Shown here: positions 46,779 to 57,220 of the stretch, piece after piece | Position numbering within the stretch: the stretch's first letter is position 1 | How the letters are laid out: every line of letters begins with the position of its first letter | Origin: Chelonoidis abingdonii | Lineage: Eukaryota > Chordata > Testudines > Testudinidae | Reading direction: 5' to 3' | NCBI RefSeq assembly: GCF_003597395.2 | Contig: NC_133770.1 | Location: 91,526,731 to 91,590,730 of the forward strand | DNA: 64,000 nt | The notes under the pieces: model-generated | What the model saw: the letters and a program-made list of their open reading frames with translations, nothing else | The model's database searches: none | What the model was told of the DNA's origin: nothing | Translations under genes and position numbers: made by a program

Positions 46779-47089
46779 CAGGGGTAGGCAACCTATGGCA
46801 CGAGTGCCGAAGGTGGCACACGAGCTGATTTTCAGCGGCACTTACACTGCCTGAGTTCTGGCCACCAGTCTGGGGAGAGCTGCATTTTAATTTAATTTAA
46901 AATGTTTAAGAAGCTTCATTTAAAAAACCTTATTTACTTTACATACAACAATAATTTAGTTATATATTATAGAATTATAGAGAGAGACCTTCTACAAACA
47001 CTAAAATGTGTTGCTGGCATGTGAAACCTTAAATTAAAGTGAATAAATGAAGACTCAGCACACCACTTCTGAAAGGTTGCTGACCCCTG
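46779..47089. mobile_element. hAT-type element with perfect target duplication gactagac
   Basis: The ends caggggtaggcaacc and ggttgctgacccctg are inverse to each other and follow the Charlie/hAT terminal style. The flanks are both gactagac (46771-46778 and 47090-47097). The interior is AT-rich, with an inverted-type segment around aatttaatttaaaatg. A sister copy lies at 60625-60945. It is 311 bp with no transposase. Confidence 0.92.
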
Positions 47090-47164
47090 GACTAGACTGA
47101 AGCCACCAATTCACTTTTCATATGCCACCAAACAGCTATTAAATGCTTACAACTTTTGTTCCTT

Positions 47165-47255
47165 ACCTATCTGGATTGGATTTGAACCCACCACCTTGAG
47201 GTGAAAGGCTTTATGTATCCTATTACCATGCCCCTGAGCCATCCAGATGCCCTGG
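47165..47255 (-). repeat. tRNA-like fragment, reverse strand
   Basis: On the - strand the text ggtgggttcaaatcc gives a B-box-like word and gcctttcacctc precedes it, like the other tRNA-like modules in this window. There is no complete tRNA fold. Confidence 0.35.
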
Positions 47256-48704
47256 ATTTCCTCTGTTAAACAAGCTCTGAGAGGAATCGGCCCCATATCA
47301 TATAAATTTTCACCCTTTTCATTCCCTTTTCTACTTCAAATCATTATCTATATCTGTGCCTCACTCCCCTACAGCAACTTTAGTGATGGCTCTGAGCTAA
47401 AGCAGCTTAATTGGCTTGCAACATAATGCATGAGCTAAATAAATAGTCTGTCTAAGCTTCATGGCTTGCTGTTTTCATTCATGGCACTTAAAGGAGAACA
47501 GCATTATACCTCAGCATTTGTACCATAATAGCTTGCAGATGTCTGTGGGGTATCTGTAGGCAGAACTTACCACCCTATTAGGGACCCCCCAAAAACTTAA
47601 TCATGTTCTATGATGTAAATGTAATGTGAGGAGAAAGTTTCTTCCAATTGCCTAATGTTAACTGCCCTTGACTGGGAAAGTTTAGCTCTGTTTGTTTTAA
47701 ATCATAGTTTCCCCTTTAGAACTGGTCGTTAGGATCACAGGTTAGTTTTAAAGGATCTCTTTTTTCCACTACTGTACTGATTTTCAATTTTCTCTTTCAA
47801 TGAATTTTCTGTGTGATGTTTTGGCTACTATTAACGTTCTTGTATGGGCTGGACGAGGAAGTATTGTAGCCTGTAAAATGCTGTGAAGCACCACTAGCAA
47901 CTCTGTAATAGGTCTTTTCCATTTAACTTCTGTGATGGGACCCCTTTTTGAAGTCAGATCTCCTTTCTTTTGCCACACAGGAGCCTGTGGGCCATGTGGC
48001 TGGCTTGGAAGATGAAGTTTTAATATCTTGATTTGTTCCAGATAAAAACATTTGCCTTTTTAACTATTTAAGGAAAGTTCCTGTGTGTTAGTGATTTTTA
48101 AGAAGCCCTATGGGTTTGGGAGACAGAAATGAGATATGGCATCAGCACTGGTACAAAATACTGTATGATAGCTGGAAAAACAGAATTTCCAACTGGCTAT
48201 GGCAATGAATCTTCCTCGTTTTGACCTTAAACATATTGACTAACTTTTTTTAGAGTAAGTGCTCATGTTGGATTTGATTTTTCAATTAAATTAACTGGTT
48301 TTTTTAGTGATGCTTCATAAACTCTTAATTGTATGAGTGCAGGTGATGGAAAAGGTTATGTGGAATACAAAATTAGACCCTGTCTTCTATAAAGAATGCA
48401 TTTGATATGCTGTTCATTTTGTGTGTGTGTGTTTATTTGTAATTTATGTATTATTTTAATCAACACTAACTTTTAACTCAAGTCAAGACCAGAAAACACT
48501 TTCTCACATAAGAGATCATGGGACTTACACACGTGAATAGGGCTTGCAGGATTATGATTTGCAAGGTCAGGCTCCAATAGTGCTCTGGTAGTGAAAAGGG
48601 GGCTCAGTGTACGTGAGAATCTGGCCTTGAGAGAAGAGCCATGTGGTGCTTTATATTGATTTTGATTCCTTTCGGTGATTCCACTTCTATAATATCTGTT
48701 GCAG

Positions 48705-48795
48705 AAACTGTCTGGGCAAACTATAAACCCAATGCTGCGGATGTTTGGCCAGTCCATATCAGGAGGAGTTGATATGGATGGAAATGGTTATCTGG
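48705..48795 (+). CDS. ITGA9: ITGA9 exon 12 (blade 7, calcium loop start)
   Basis: It reads KLSGQTINPMLRMFGQSISG and GVDMDGNGYL, ending with one base (G) of the next Asp codon. RMFGQSISG is the FG strand of blade 7, and DMDGNGYL(D) is the third calcium loop, split before its last Asp just as in blade 6. Length is 91 bp. The acceptor is gttgcag (48698-48704) and the donor is gtatgt (48796). Leu replaces the human Pro before the split Asp, a change in a loop position that is not a ligand. Confidence 0.97.
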
Positions 48796-49374
48796 GTATG
48801 TTTACTACAATTATAACAACAATTAAAAAAGCAGCAGATAAATATAGCATATCAAGTAGTTTCCATATTGCTTCTAAAGAGCCTTCAAATCAGTAACAGG
48901 AAAGCTTACAGTGTGAAGTGTAGGTGTCTGCCTTTTTCCTCGCTCAGTGAAAGCTGCTGACATGATTAGTCTATCTCACAGACACCTCAGGTTCAGTTGT
49001 CTGGGTTTAGAACCTATGGTACAGGACTGAGAAACAACGTTGAGAATTTTTGCTTCCTAGGAAGGTAGTTACTTTCTAGAGGGTAGTTTCTATTTAATGG
49101 AAAAAAAATGAGCTGAGATGATGAAAAGAGAGATGATACAAAAAGAGAGAACTGGAGTGACCTGAAGAACCCAATTTTGCAGTACCAGTGCAGGCAAAAC
49201 AAACATTGTGATGTATTGATTGGCAGAACTAAGTTGGGAATGGAGAAATATTTTATTTATTAATACATATTTTACAACTGAAAAATTGTTATGAATAAAC
49301 AGACTACAAGGGTTTGGTTTCTGTGTCCTTCAAATGCCATCGTAAAAGTAAAAGTTATGAAACTTTGTTTTCAG
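48796..49374 (+). other. ITGA9: ITGA9 intron 12
   Basis: This is the shortest intron in the window (579 bp), of GT-AG type with a ttttcag acceptor. I see no repeat or regulatory element in it. Confidence 0.9.
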
Positions 49375-49420
49375 ATGTGACCATTGGGGCCTTCATGTCA
49401 GACAATGTGGTGCTTCTAAG
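49375..49420 (+). CDS. ITGA9: ITGA9 exon 13 (blade 7 end)
   Basis: A small 46-bp exon. AT completes the Asp of the calcium loop, then VTIGAFMSDNVVLL and two bases (AG) of an Arg codon. IGAF stands where IGAP would be expected, as it does in the human protein. It closes the propeller. The acceptor is tttcag (49369-49374) and the donor is gtgaga (49421). Confidence 0.97.
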
Positions 49421-49539
49421 GTGAGATCAATTTCTTCCTTTTTTATGATGATTTTCTGGCTCCTGTTTATTGGTTATGTGGTTTCTCAGTCTTCCTCCAA
49501 TAGTTTTTATTTTCTCTTCATTATGGTCAGAAGAAACAA

Positions 49540-49640
49540 GTTAGATTATTTTGTACACTGTACCCAATAGGGGTTCCTAGTACCTTACAGAATAAATAAA
49601 AGGGACCCAACCCCGAAGAACTTATTATCTAATTTAGACA
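49540..49640 (+). repeat. Old L2/MIR-type tail fragment
   Basis: The run caataggggttcctagtac, cttacagaataaataaaa and ccccgaagaacttattatc matches the same tail family as 41872-41975. Confidence 0.45.
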
Positions 49641-49879
49641 CACACTGGGGGATGCCAAATAAAAAGATGGGTGTTGGAAGTATGGGGAGAGTAAGGGTTA
49701 CAGAAGTAACAGATTGAGAGATGCTTTTGTTATCATTGATATACACATCACTGATTCCTTTTTGGAAAGATATTTGAGTTGTTTATATAGTCACTTGAAT
49801 TTTTTTGTTTTTATCTTTATAAAATATTGTTTGAGTTAAGGAAACAAAATAGGTCAAGAGGTCAGCAGTGGGTGGTGTA

Positions 49880-50260
49880 GGACTGTAGCTCAGTGTTGGA
49901 AAGTTAGTGAGCCTGGAAGGATTTGAAGGAGAGTGAGGTTGCAATGCATGCAGGATCTGAACAGCTATTTTGAGGTTTGGAGGTGCCATGGAGTTCCTTG
50001 TTGGAGGTGGAGACCAGGGAAGCTACAAGGTGTGACAAATTGGAAGAATGAAGGGGATGTAGTGGGGCTAGAATTGAGGTTTAAGCAGGGCAGAGCTTTG
50101 AAGATAAGGATGAGGAATTTGAACTTTATGTGGCAGGAGACTGGAAGTCACTGCAAGGACTCAAGGACGGTGTTGATGTGGTCAGAGAGAGAAGTGAGGA
50201 AGATGGTTTTTTTCCTGCATTTTGTTGGGTAGACTTTGAGGGGCACCATGTAAATATCAG
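49880..50260. repeat. Unclassified old interspersed repeat, second piece
   Basis: The text gggcagagctttgaagat, aaggatgaggaatttgaac and ggagactggaagtcactgc is the style seen at 16360-16760. The pieces may be adjacent parts of one family. There is no coding content. Confidence 0.3.
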
Positions 50261-50269
50261 GCAGCCGCA

Positions 50270-50293
50270 GAGGAGGAGGAGGAGGAGGAGGTG
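50270..50293 (+). repeat. (AGG)n microsatellite
   Basis: About eight AGG/GGA units run from 50270 to 50292. The reverse strand gives a Pro run, which explains a spurious open frame there. Confidence 0.85.
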
Positions 50294-50504
50294 GTGGGGT
50301 TGTAGTCAATATGATGGATGACCTGTGCAATGGTTAAAGCTCATGTGGTACAATGTTGAGTATCTATCAGATCTCAAAAATCATGTTACTAAATATGGAA
50401 TATGATACCTGTAACACGGCATTAGAAAAGAAATCAAGAGGCTACATCAAGAGGTTAGATTGCTGCAATTTACTCTTCTTGGGGCTGCCCTTGAGAGCTC
50501 TGGG

Positions 50505-50680
50505 TTCTGTTACTACTTCTGATACTGACTTGCTGTGTGACCTTGGGCTGCTCACCTGAACTTTCATGTCTGTTTTCCGATCTACAAATGAGGTTCATGA
50601 TACTTGCATACAGTACCTCGCAGAGATGTAGTGCAGCTTAATTAAGTTTTTGCGAAGTACTTTGACTTTCTCAGATGAAA
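50505..50680 (+). repeat. MIR-like SINE fragment
   Basis: The run cttgctgtgtgaccttggg, tctgttttccgatctaca and aaatgaggttcatgatac is a typical MIR core. Confidence 0.65.
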
Positions 50681-51779
50681 GGCGCCCTTGGAAGAAGAAA
50701 GTGTTGTTTTTATTTTTATGCTGATTTATATTTTGGGCTATTTTTGCCAATAACGACATTCTGAATAAACACTCTAATGTTTAATAAAACAACAGTGTCA
50801 AGAACTAGATGGAACAGTTATTTGAAGCTTTTGTGCAATGGTCATTTTAATAGGAGAAATATGGGGTTGGGGAAATAATTAAGAGTTGTGGAATGAGTAT
50901 CCCCCTATGTGTCTTGTTAGATACAGGAAAGACCTGTTTCTGTTTCCAACGAAGTCAGTAGAAAAACTCCTGTTGACTTCATGGTGCAGGTGCTGTGTTC
51001 TTTAAGAAACATTAATATTCTGTTACTACTCAGACAAACAGAGGAAGCCAGTAGCTTTTCCATCAAATGTTGTGAAACATCAACAGGTGGAATCTCTGAG
51101 CTCTGTTCCTCAGAAATAGCTTGAAAAGGAAATAAAGGTGCAAACATGTATGCTGCGTTAGTGTTGTTGTGAAGAGATAAACTGGATGTAAGAACACAGG
51201 GGCCTAGAGCCAGGGACTGCAGGTTTTAAGGCAGGTGCTGCTTCCTTGTCACCACCATGGGCCTGGGCATAGTTGCCATCAAGAGGAACCAAGAGACTAA
51301 GCCCTGCAGGAAATTCTATTCCAAGGGGCAAGTGCAATAGCCCTCTGTGATTCTCTTGCACTCCACATATAAACCATTTCAGGGAGTTGACTGAACAGTG
51401 CAGACCTCCAGTGTGCATCTGCCTGAGATGTCACTTTCTGCATCTTGGCTTGATTCCAGACTCCTGGCTCTTGGCCTAGGCTGGGCTCCCAACCCTGATC
51501 TTGGTTTACAGTGTCTGGCTTCAGACTGTTGCTGACTCTGGTGAAAGGTGCTGGCCTGGCCCATCCCCAATTCCTGCCTCATGTTCTCAATTTGGTAACA
51601 GACTCCGAGTTTGTAGTTTTGACCTGGCCTGGCCCCAGATGGATCTCTGACCTTCAGCCCAATACTGAGCAGCTCACTCCATGCCCACAGGCCACACATG
51701 AGCCGGTCCCGATGGTAGAAGGTTTCTTGTGACATAACCAAGAAAATACACACAGTGTAGCAACCTGAATCCAATCACT

Positions 51780-52135
51780 AAATCGATGCCTGTTTATTTC
51801 TTTAGAGATTAGTGCATTATGGACTAATCATGTGTCTAGGCTAATTAATTGCAGCTACTGCCGGTCAGGGAGTGTGCCGTGTTTGCTGTTTGGATTCAGA
51901 TTAGGGTAAAGGAAAATACTCTTTTTTCCAAATAGTTCTTGTAAAATTTTTTGGCCAAAAACAATGTATGTCTTGCCAAATGATATTAAAAAGCTTTTGT
52001 GGAAGCCACTTTGATTTGAAGCTGATGATGGTGCCTCTATGTGTGCATTGCAACTTGATATATACCCATTAAATAGGCTAATTTTAAAGATATCATGCAG
52101 CGCATAGCTTGTGAAATAGTATGTTTAGGTAAATA
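51780..52135. other. Candidate conserved noncoding block
   Basis: It is repeat-free, AT-rich text with homeobox-like words (gctaattaattgcagc, ggactaatcatg, ataggctaattttaaag). No open frame or transposon end is visible. Conservation cannot be assessed here, so this is only a pointer. Confidence 0.2.
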
Positions 52136-53300
52136 TACAAGTTAATCTATTTTATCCCCTCCCCAAGCATCTGAGTGCAGGCACTTCCACGATGTGAGAT
52201 GATCCTGGGAAGTTTGCTCTTTCCTCCTCTTTTCTATGAATACCAAACTCCCATTGTTAGTTTTAGATACTGGTAAGAGAGACTGAGTTGCCATCAGAGA
52301 CTGATGTTGATCTTGCTCCAGTTGATAAGTGCCTATAACCACTGCCACAAGCCACAGCCCCCAGATGTAAATGGCTTGTGGAGGGACTCCTAATGTGGTC
52401 TGCTCTATGCACTGCATGGCTCCTTAGCCCACCTTAGAACCGAATCTGCTGTTCGCTGCACATTTTTGGAGTGTGTGGGAGGTTTATTACTTGAGTTACC
52501 TTTGGAATATTCATACTTAAGATCTGCAGAACTGAAAGCACTAAGAATAACAGTTCATGCATTCTTGGGCTCTGATCCTGCATTGAGACTGGTTCTCATT
52601 CCAGGACTGTGGCCTTGATTTCTTAACCACTTGCTCCAAGCCTTCTGCACTTACTGTGTCATGTGGCACAGAAAACCAGTACCTCGCCCTCATGGCCCTG
52701 TGATTGCGACCTGACTCTGGCTGAACTCTTCTTCAACCTGAAATAAACATAGCAACAGTCCAGGCCATAGGCTGCAAAAATGGAAAGCTGTTAATCGTAA
52801 CACACAGGGGGAACTGTCAGAACTTAATTTGGTGAAGTCAAAGGAGTACTGTAAATTGTCAGTGCATGGCATGGGGGAATTAGCTGAACCTTTCCCCATC
52901 CTAAATGATAGAAGTGTAATGCACCTAATGTATCTGGCACTACTATGAAAAATTACCCCAGCTTTGTTTTTCCTAAACTTTAGCTTAATGAATGTTGCTG
53001 CTAGAGCATTATATGGAACATTGCTGTTCACTTACCCTTTCCTCATAGCCCCAGGCCTTTTTCTCTTTTGAGCTCCCTAGCCAGTGAACATGCATAAGTG
53101 ATGTTATTGTCTTCGGTCTCTAATGCGCTAATCTCATTACCCTCCCCTCTCATCATGAAGTCTCTATACACCTTTGACTAGAGATTATTTATTATTGGGC
53201 ACATCTGGTCATACATGATGGGCTCAGATATTGAGAGTACAGTTTATTAACATAAATCTGATATAATCTCACTTCAGCCACTGATGTAGTAGGATATGGG

Positions 53301-53370
53301 CAGGGCCGCCTACAGGCACCAGCTGAGCAAGCTCGTGCTTGGGGTGGCAAAAAAGCCAGAGCCGGCCCTG
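53301..53370. mobile_element. Minimal 70-bp hAT-type MITE
   Basis: The ends cagggccgcctacagg and gccagagccggccctg are inverse in type. Both flanks are gatatggg (53293-53300 and 53371-53378), a perfect 8-bp duplication. Only about 40 bp separates the ends. It has the same ends as the elements at 22094, 54735 and 56955. Confidence 0.92.
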
Positions 53371-53556
53371 GATATGGGTCTCCCTTGCTGGCTGAGGGAA
53401 GGGCTAGAAGAATGCCAGATCTGGTCTAACATTCACAATGTTGTTTTTTAATGTCTGCTTGATACCAAGTATTTCCAATTTTGCTTTATTTTCAAATCTG
53501 ATTGAGAAACATCCCTCTAAAGCCAAACTAAATTATACTTCTTTATTGGTCTCCAG

Positions 53557-53711
53557 ATCTAGACCTGTCATTACAATGGACATCTCCATTTTCCTGCCAG
53601 CTTCCATCAATATCACAGCTCCCCAGTGCCAAGATGGCTTGCAGCAGGTGAACTGCCTCAATGTCACAGTCTGCTTTCTTTTTAACGGCAAACGTGTTCC
53701 AGGAGAAATAG
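53557..53711 (+). CDS. ITGA9: ITGA9 exon 14 (start of thigh domain)
   Basis: One base completes the Arg codon. The exon then reads SRPVITMDISIFLPASINIT and APQCQDGLQQVNCLNVTVCF, then LFNGKRVPGEI and one base of a Gly codon. SRPVI opens the immunoglobulin-like thigh domain. NIT and NVT are N-glycosylation sequons. The three cysteines (PQC, NCL and VCF) include those forming a thigh disulfide. Length is 155 bp. The acceptor is ctccag (53551-53556) and the donor is gtaatg (53712). Confidence 0.97.
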
Positions 53712-54734
53712 GTAATGTGCATCCAGAGGGGGCTGGGTAATGTGCTATTCTAGAGGGGGCTGGGTTTTAGTGATATATGAATCATGCTTAAAGGATTCTT
53801 CAGTTTAATTGCTGACACCAATTGCTGCTTTGGGCAAATAATTTACAGTGCCCAAAGCAGTGGGTATAAAATAAAAATTCTTACTCTACTAACAAGGATA
53901 TTTTCAAGCTTCTTTAATATTTATAAAGAGCTTTGAAAATCTTGAATGAAAGGAACTGTGTAAGTACAAAGCAGTATTATGATCATGTTGAAATATTACA
54001 TATATCTATTAAGTTACAGGTACATATAATGCTTAAATGTGCATGTGAGTATATTTATGTATGTGTGCATGTATGTATGCATAAATAATATAATGGTATG
54101 GTGTAAAGTTTGGATTTGATCATGCCATTTTGGCACAGTCCAGCACTGGAAGTGGTGTGGAGCTGCGCTGCTCCAGAGGGAGCAACTTTTATAGGGCATA
54201 TTCATATTTGTAGCATATTCTCCTACGTGCCTGGCCAGCAGGAAGAGGGGGCAAGCAATGGCTAGGCACCTTTAGGGTGCCATGGGTATAATTAGAGGTA
54301 GTGCCCGTGCTACCCTGACTGTACAGAATGAAATTCTTCTTGGACCTTATGTGGGCCACGCAAGGGGCAGACAGACTCTTTATTCCCTCCCCTGTACTGT
54401 GCACAAGTAAGAAGCAGCTGCTAGCCACTAGGACTAGCTAGGATCTACATCATTATCACCTGAGTCTGAGATAATTAAATTTCTCAAAGAGAACAGAATT
54501 GTTTAAAGCTTAATCTCTTTTGGGGTTCTAAGACATATACACATTCTAGGCCAGGATTTGTATGGCTGTACCTTTTCCTTTCTTAAGAGTTCTTGCAAAA
54601 TCCCACAGATGAATGTATAGTTCAGCAAAGCACTTTTATCCAGATAGGATAACTCTGGTTCATCCAAAAATGTTAATTCCCATCACTGTTTCAGGATAAA
54701 AATTTTTAAAAGGCCTAAGTCCCATTTTCAAAAG

Positions 54735-55360
54735 CAGGGCTGGCTGTAGGCACCAGTAAACCAGGCACCTGCTTGGGGCGGCACATTTTCAGAGGCAGCA
54801 TTCCTGCTGACTTTTTTTTTTTTTGCTTCGGGTGGCAAAAGCCTAGAGCCAGCCCTGGCAGCAGCAGGGGGGCGCCCTGAGGCCGCTGCAGTTCGTGCCG
54901 CGGGGAAGCAGCGTCTGCACCAGTGCTGGGGAGGCAGGGGGTGCGGGGAGGAGGGAGACAGCCCAGGGCTGGGACAGCAGGGGGNTGAAAATTGTTCCAC
55001 TTTACTGCAGTTCTGTAACCATATGGGAACCAATCCTGTCTGTGTTCTGTGCACATCCAAAATTCCTGCTGAATGACCCGCCCTGGGAGCGAGTTACCAG
55101 TGACTCAGGGGCTGGGGCAGAGGGACGGTGCAGGTGGCGGCGGGGAGAGCCTGGGGCTGGGACAGCAGGGGGTGTGGGTGGGGTGGGGAGAGAGCCCAGG
55201 GCTGGGGCGGCAGGAGGTGCGGGTGGGGGAGAACACTGGTGTGTGGGGGGGTGAGAGCCCAGGGTTGGGGTGGGGGGCAGCCAAACATTTTTTTGCTTGT
55301 GGAGCCTGCCCTGTTCAAAACCTAGAGCCTGCCCTGTTCAAAAACCTAGAGCCTGTCCTG
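54735..55360. mobile_element. hAT-type element with minisatellite core and triplicated end
   Basis: The left end cagggctggctgtaggc and the right end gagcctgtcctg are inverse in type. The flanks are both ttcaaaag (54727-54734 and 55361-55368). Inside are an earlier end-like segment (gagccagccctg near 54857), GC-rich text and a minisatellite from about 55085 to 55280 with the theme gagagcccagggctgggg. The last part, 55302-55360, holds three copies of gagcctgccctg, two of them followed by ttcaaaa. An unresolved base (N) is at 54985. Confidence 0.75.
54985..54985. other. Unresolved base (N)
   Basis: This single N lies inside the GC-rich interior of the hAT-type element, between a G run and tgaaaattg. 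It may mark a sequencing or assembly difficulty. Confidence 0.95.
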
Positions 55361-55368
55361 TTCAAAAG
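55302..55368 (+). repeat. Three-copy 23-24-bp tandem repeat of element end plus flank
   Basis: Copies start at 55302, 55325 and 55349: gagcctgccctg followed by ttcaaaa, with ccta linking them. The last copy ends at the element border and continues into the target-site sequence ttcaaaag. Confidence 0.9.
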
Positions 55369-56079
55369 TGACTGTAAGCACTTTGTGGCCTAAATCTCAT
55401 TGGCTTTCTTAGCCTCCTAAGTGCCAAAGATCGCTTTTGAAAATAGGACTTTGGCCCTTTTGAATATTTGACCCTCGCTCTCATAGCTCTACCGGGTGTT
55501 AAGAAACACACTTTCCTTTCTCATTCAAGTGCATTCTCATATTTCTGGAGGGAACTAATCTTCTTGCAGCATACCACAGATGAGAGCCAGTTTAATTTCA
55601 CTGAATTATGATACAAACCATACCCTTTTGTAACTTACTGCAGTTAAAAGAACATTTGAATACTTTTGGCAAATGTTACCCATCCCCTAGTAAAGAGTTC
55701 TTTGTTAAATAGATAATGATATAACTCTCAGACATTTTCTTTTTATACAATGCATCTAATCAAAGCAATTTGTTAGAAAAACATAGCCAGCGTTATGTAA
55801 CTGTGTAAAAACTTCTTAGGATACAATTTGGACACTGTGCCTCAAATAAACATTTAATTTGGATTATACAAAACAATGCATTTTAATTTCTTTCAGGTTT
55901 CATAGTAACAGTATTTTTTGGGGTGGGGTGGGGAGGGTTAGTGGTAATGTGACACTTCTCACATAACTGGTTAAATCTTAGGGAATGGGTTAATTAATAC
56001 CAAAAACTGCTTCAGCTAAATATGTTTAGATTGAAAAGTCTTTCGACCCAATTTATGCATTAAAACATATTTAGGGAGA

Positions 56080-56170
56080 TGAGTTAATGTGTACAGCGCC
56101 TAACACAATGGGGTCCTCGTCTATGACTAGCGTTCCTAAGCGCTGTGGTTATACAGATAGGAAATAATTA
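56080..56170 (+). repeat. Old L2/MIR-type tail fragment
   Basis: The run gtacagcgcctaacacaat, ggggtcctcgtctatgac and taagcgctgtggttataca is the standard tail of this group, ending in AT-rich text. Confidence 0.6.
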
Positions 56171-56199
56171 TATTATGTATCAGAGCCTCATGGCCAAGG

Positions 56200-56365
56200 T
56201 TTTCAAAAGGGGCTAATTATCTTGGGGTGTTTCAGTTTTAGATGCCTTGAAGGCGCCCGATATGCAGGAAGTTGGTGCTCAGCACTTTTTGAAAGTCAGG
56301 CCCCTGTAGGACATCTGAAGTTGGGCACTCAGAATCACTACTCTGTTTTGAAAATTGTGTCCGTT
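56200..56365. repeat. Old interspersed repeat (GAAAATC theme), third copy
   Basis: The text tttcaaaaggggctaatt, gaaagtcaggcccctg, gaagttgggcactcagaat and gttttgaaaattgtgtcc matches the segments at 27020 and 40325. Confidence 0.5.
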
Positions 56366-56374
56366 GTACTTGTC

Positions 56375-56950
56375 TCATGCTGTCTAGAGTGGTTCACGGC
56401 CGCGAGTGCCTACTTCAGGGCACACAGTCAAAAACAAGGCAGACGCCACAAACTGGTGGTTTGTTCTGTCATTAGATTTCACCAAACCAGTATCAAATGT
56501 GAACTTCTGGACCACTATAACAGCCTGGAGAGTGTAAGGGGACTGTCTAAGACTATCTCAGGCAAGCTGGACTTAGTGATAAGCTGGGCTTACATCAAAG
56601 GTTGCTTTCAGTCCCAAGAGGTCAGTCGCTTACCCCAAGTCAGTTGGTACCCTAAACCTTACACCAAAGACATTGCCGTAAGAAACTATCTAAAGGTTTA
56701 TTAACTAGGAAAAAAGAGTTATTTACAGGTTAAAGCAAAAATACATACACGCAAATGACTTACCATCTCTGATTCCTACAGATGACAGAGATGTGGTAAT
56801 CTGTCAATTCAAAAATGTATTTCAGGGCAGACCCAGGGGTAGCCCGTGGGGATCTCTGCCTTCATTTAATGTCTCTGGCCCTGTGAGAGTGCAAACAACA
56901 AAGAGATGAAAAATCTTCATGTCAACTACTTTTATTTCCCTTTTGAGCAT
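56375..56950 (+). repeat. Unclassified repeat-like segment with a chance-sized open frame
   Basis: The text aggtttattaactaggaa and gagttatttacaggttaaag has the style of a moderately repeated turtle sequence, perhaps an LTR-type or other old element. A 160-codon frame starts upstream (56222-56704), but it spans the old repeat at 56200-56365 and has no domain I recognise. I do not call it a gene. The hAT element at 56955 interrupts the text. Confidence 0.3.
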
Positions 56951-56954
56951 TCGG

Positions 56955-57220
56955 CAGGGGCGGCTCCAGGCACCAGCACGCCAAGCGTGTGCCGGGGGCA
57001 GCAAGCCACTGAGGGTGCTCTGCCGGTCACCGCGAGGGCAGCAGGCAGGTTGCCTTCGGCGACATGCCTGCGCAGGGTCCTCTGGTCCTGTGGCTTTGGC
57101 GGACCTCCCGCAGGTGTACTGCTGAATCCGCAGGACCAGGGACCTCCCGCAGGCAAGCCGCTGAAGGCAGCCTGCCTGCCTGCCGTGCTTCGGGCAGCAA
57201 AATACCTAGAGACGCCGCTG
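56955..57220. mobile_element. hAT-type MITE, same end family
   Basis: The left end caggggcggctccaggc and the right end cctagagacgccgctg are inverse in type. The flanks gcattcgg (56947-56954) and ggattcag (57221-57228) agree at 6 of 8 bases, so the duplication is degraded. The interior is GC-rich with related inner segments (cggacctcccgcagg and gggacctcccgcagg). Confidence 0.65.

Larger units (their letters stand above)
45363..48704 (+). other. ITGA9: ITGA9 intron 11
   Basis: A 3.3 kb GT-AG intron with a TG run (45805-45820), a hAT-type element (46779-47089) with perfect target duplication, a tRNA-like fragment (47165-47255) and a GT run (48419-48432). Nothing else is recognised. Confidence 0.85.
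49421..53556 (+). other. ITGA9: ITGA9 intron 13
   Basis: A 4.1 kb GT-AG intron. It holds retroposon tails (49540-49640), an unclassified repeat (49880-50260), a GGA run (50270-50293), a MIR-like piece (50505-50680) and a 70-bp hAT element (53301-53370). A repeat-free AT-rich block lies at about 51780-52135. The remainder shows nothing I can name. Confidence 0.85.

Noticed and set aside
53438..53740. Single-exon gene starting at 53438
   Set aside because: The frame contains exon 14 in the correct phase, but its upstream part is intron with a good acceptor at 53556, and its end reads past the donor.
56222..56704. Open frame of 160 codons on the + strand
   Set aside because: Its first part runs through the old interspersed repeat seen in two other places. 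There is no recognisable domain, and codon use is not convincing.
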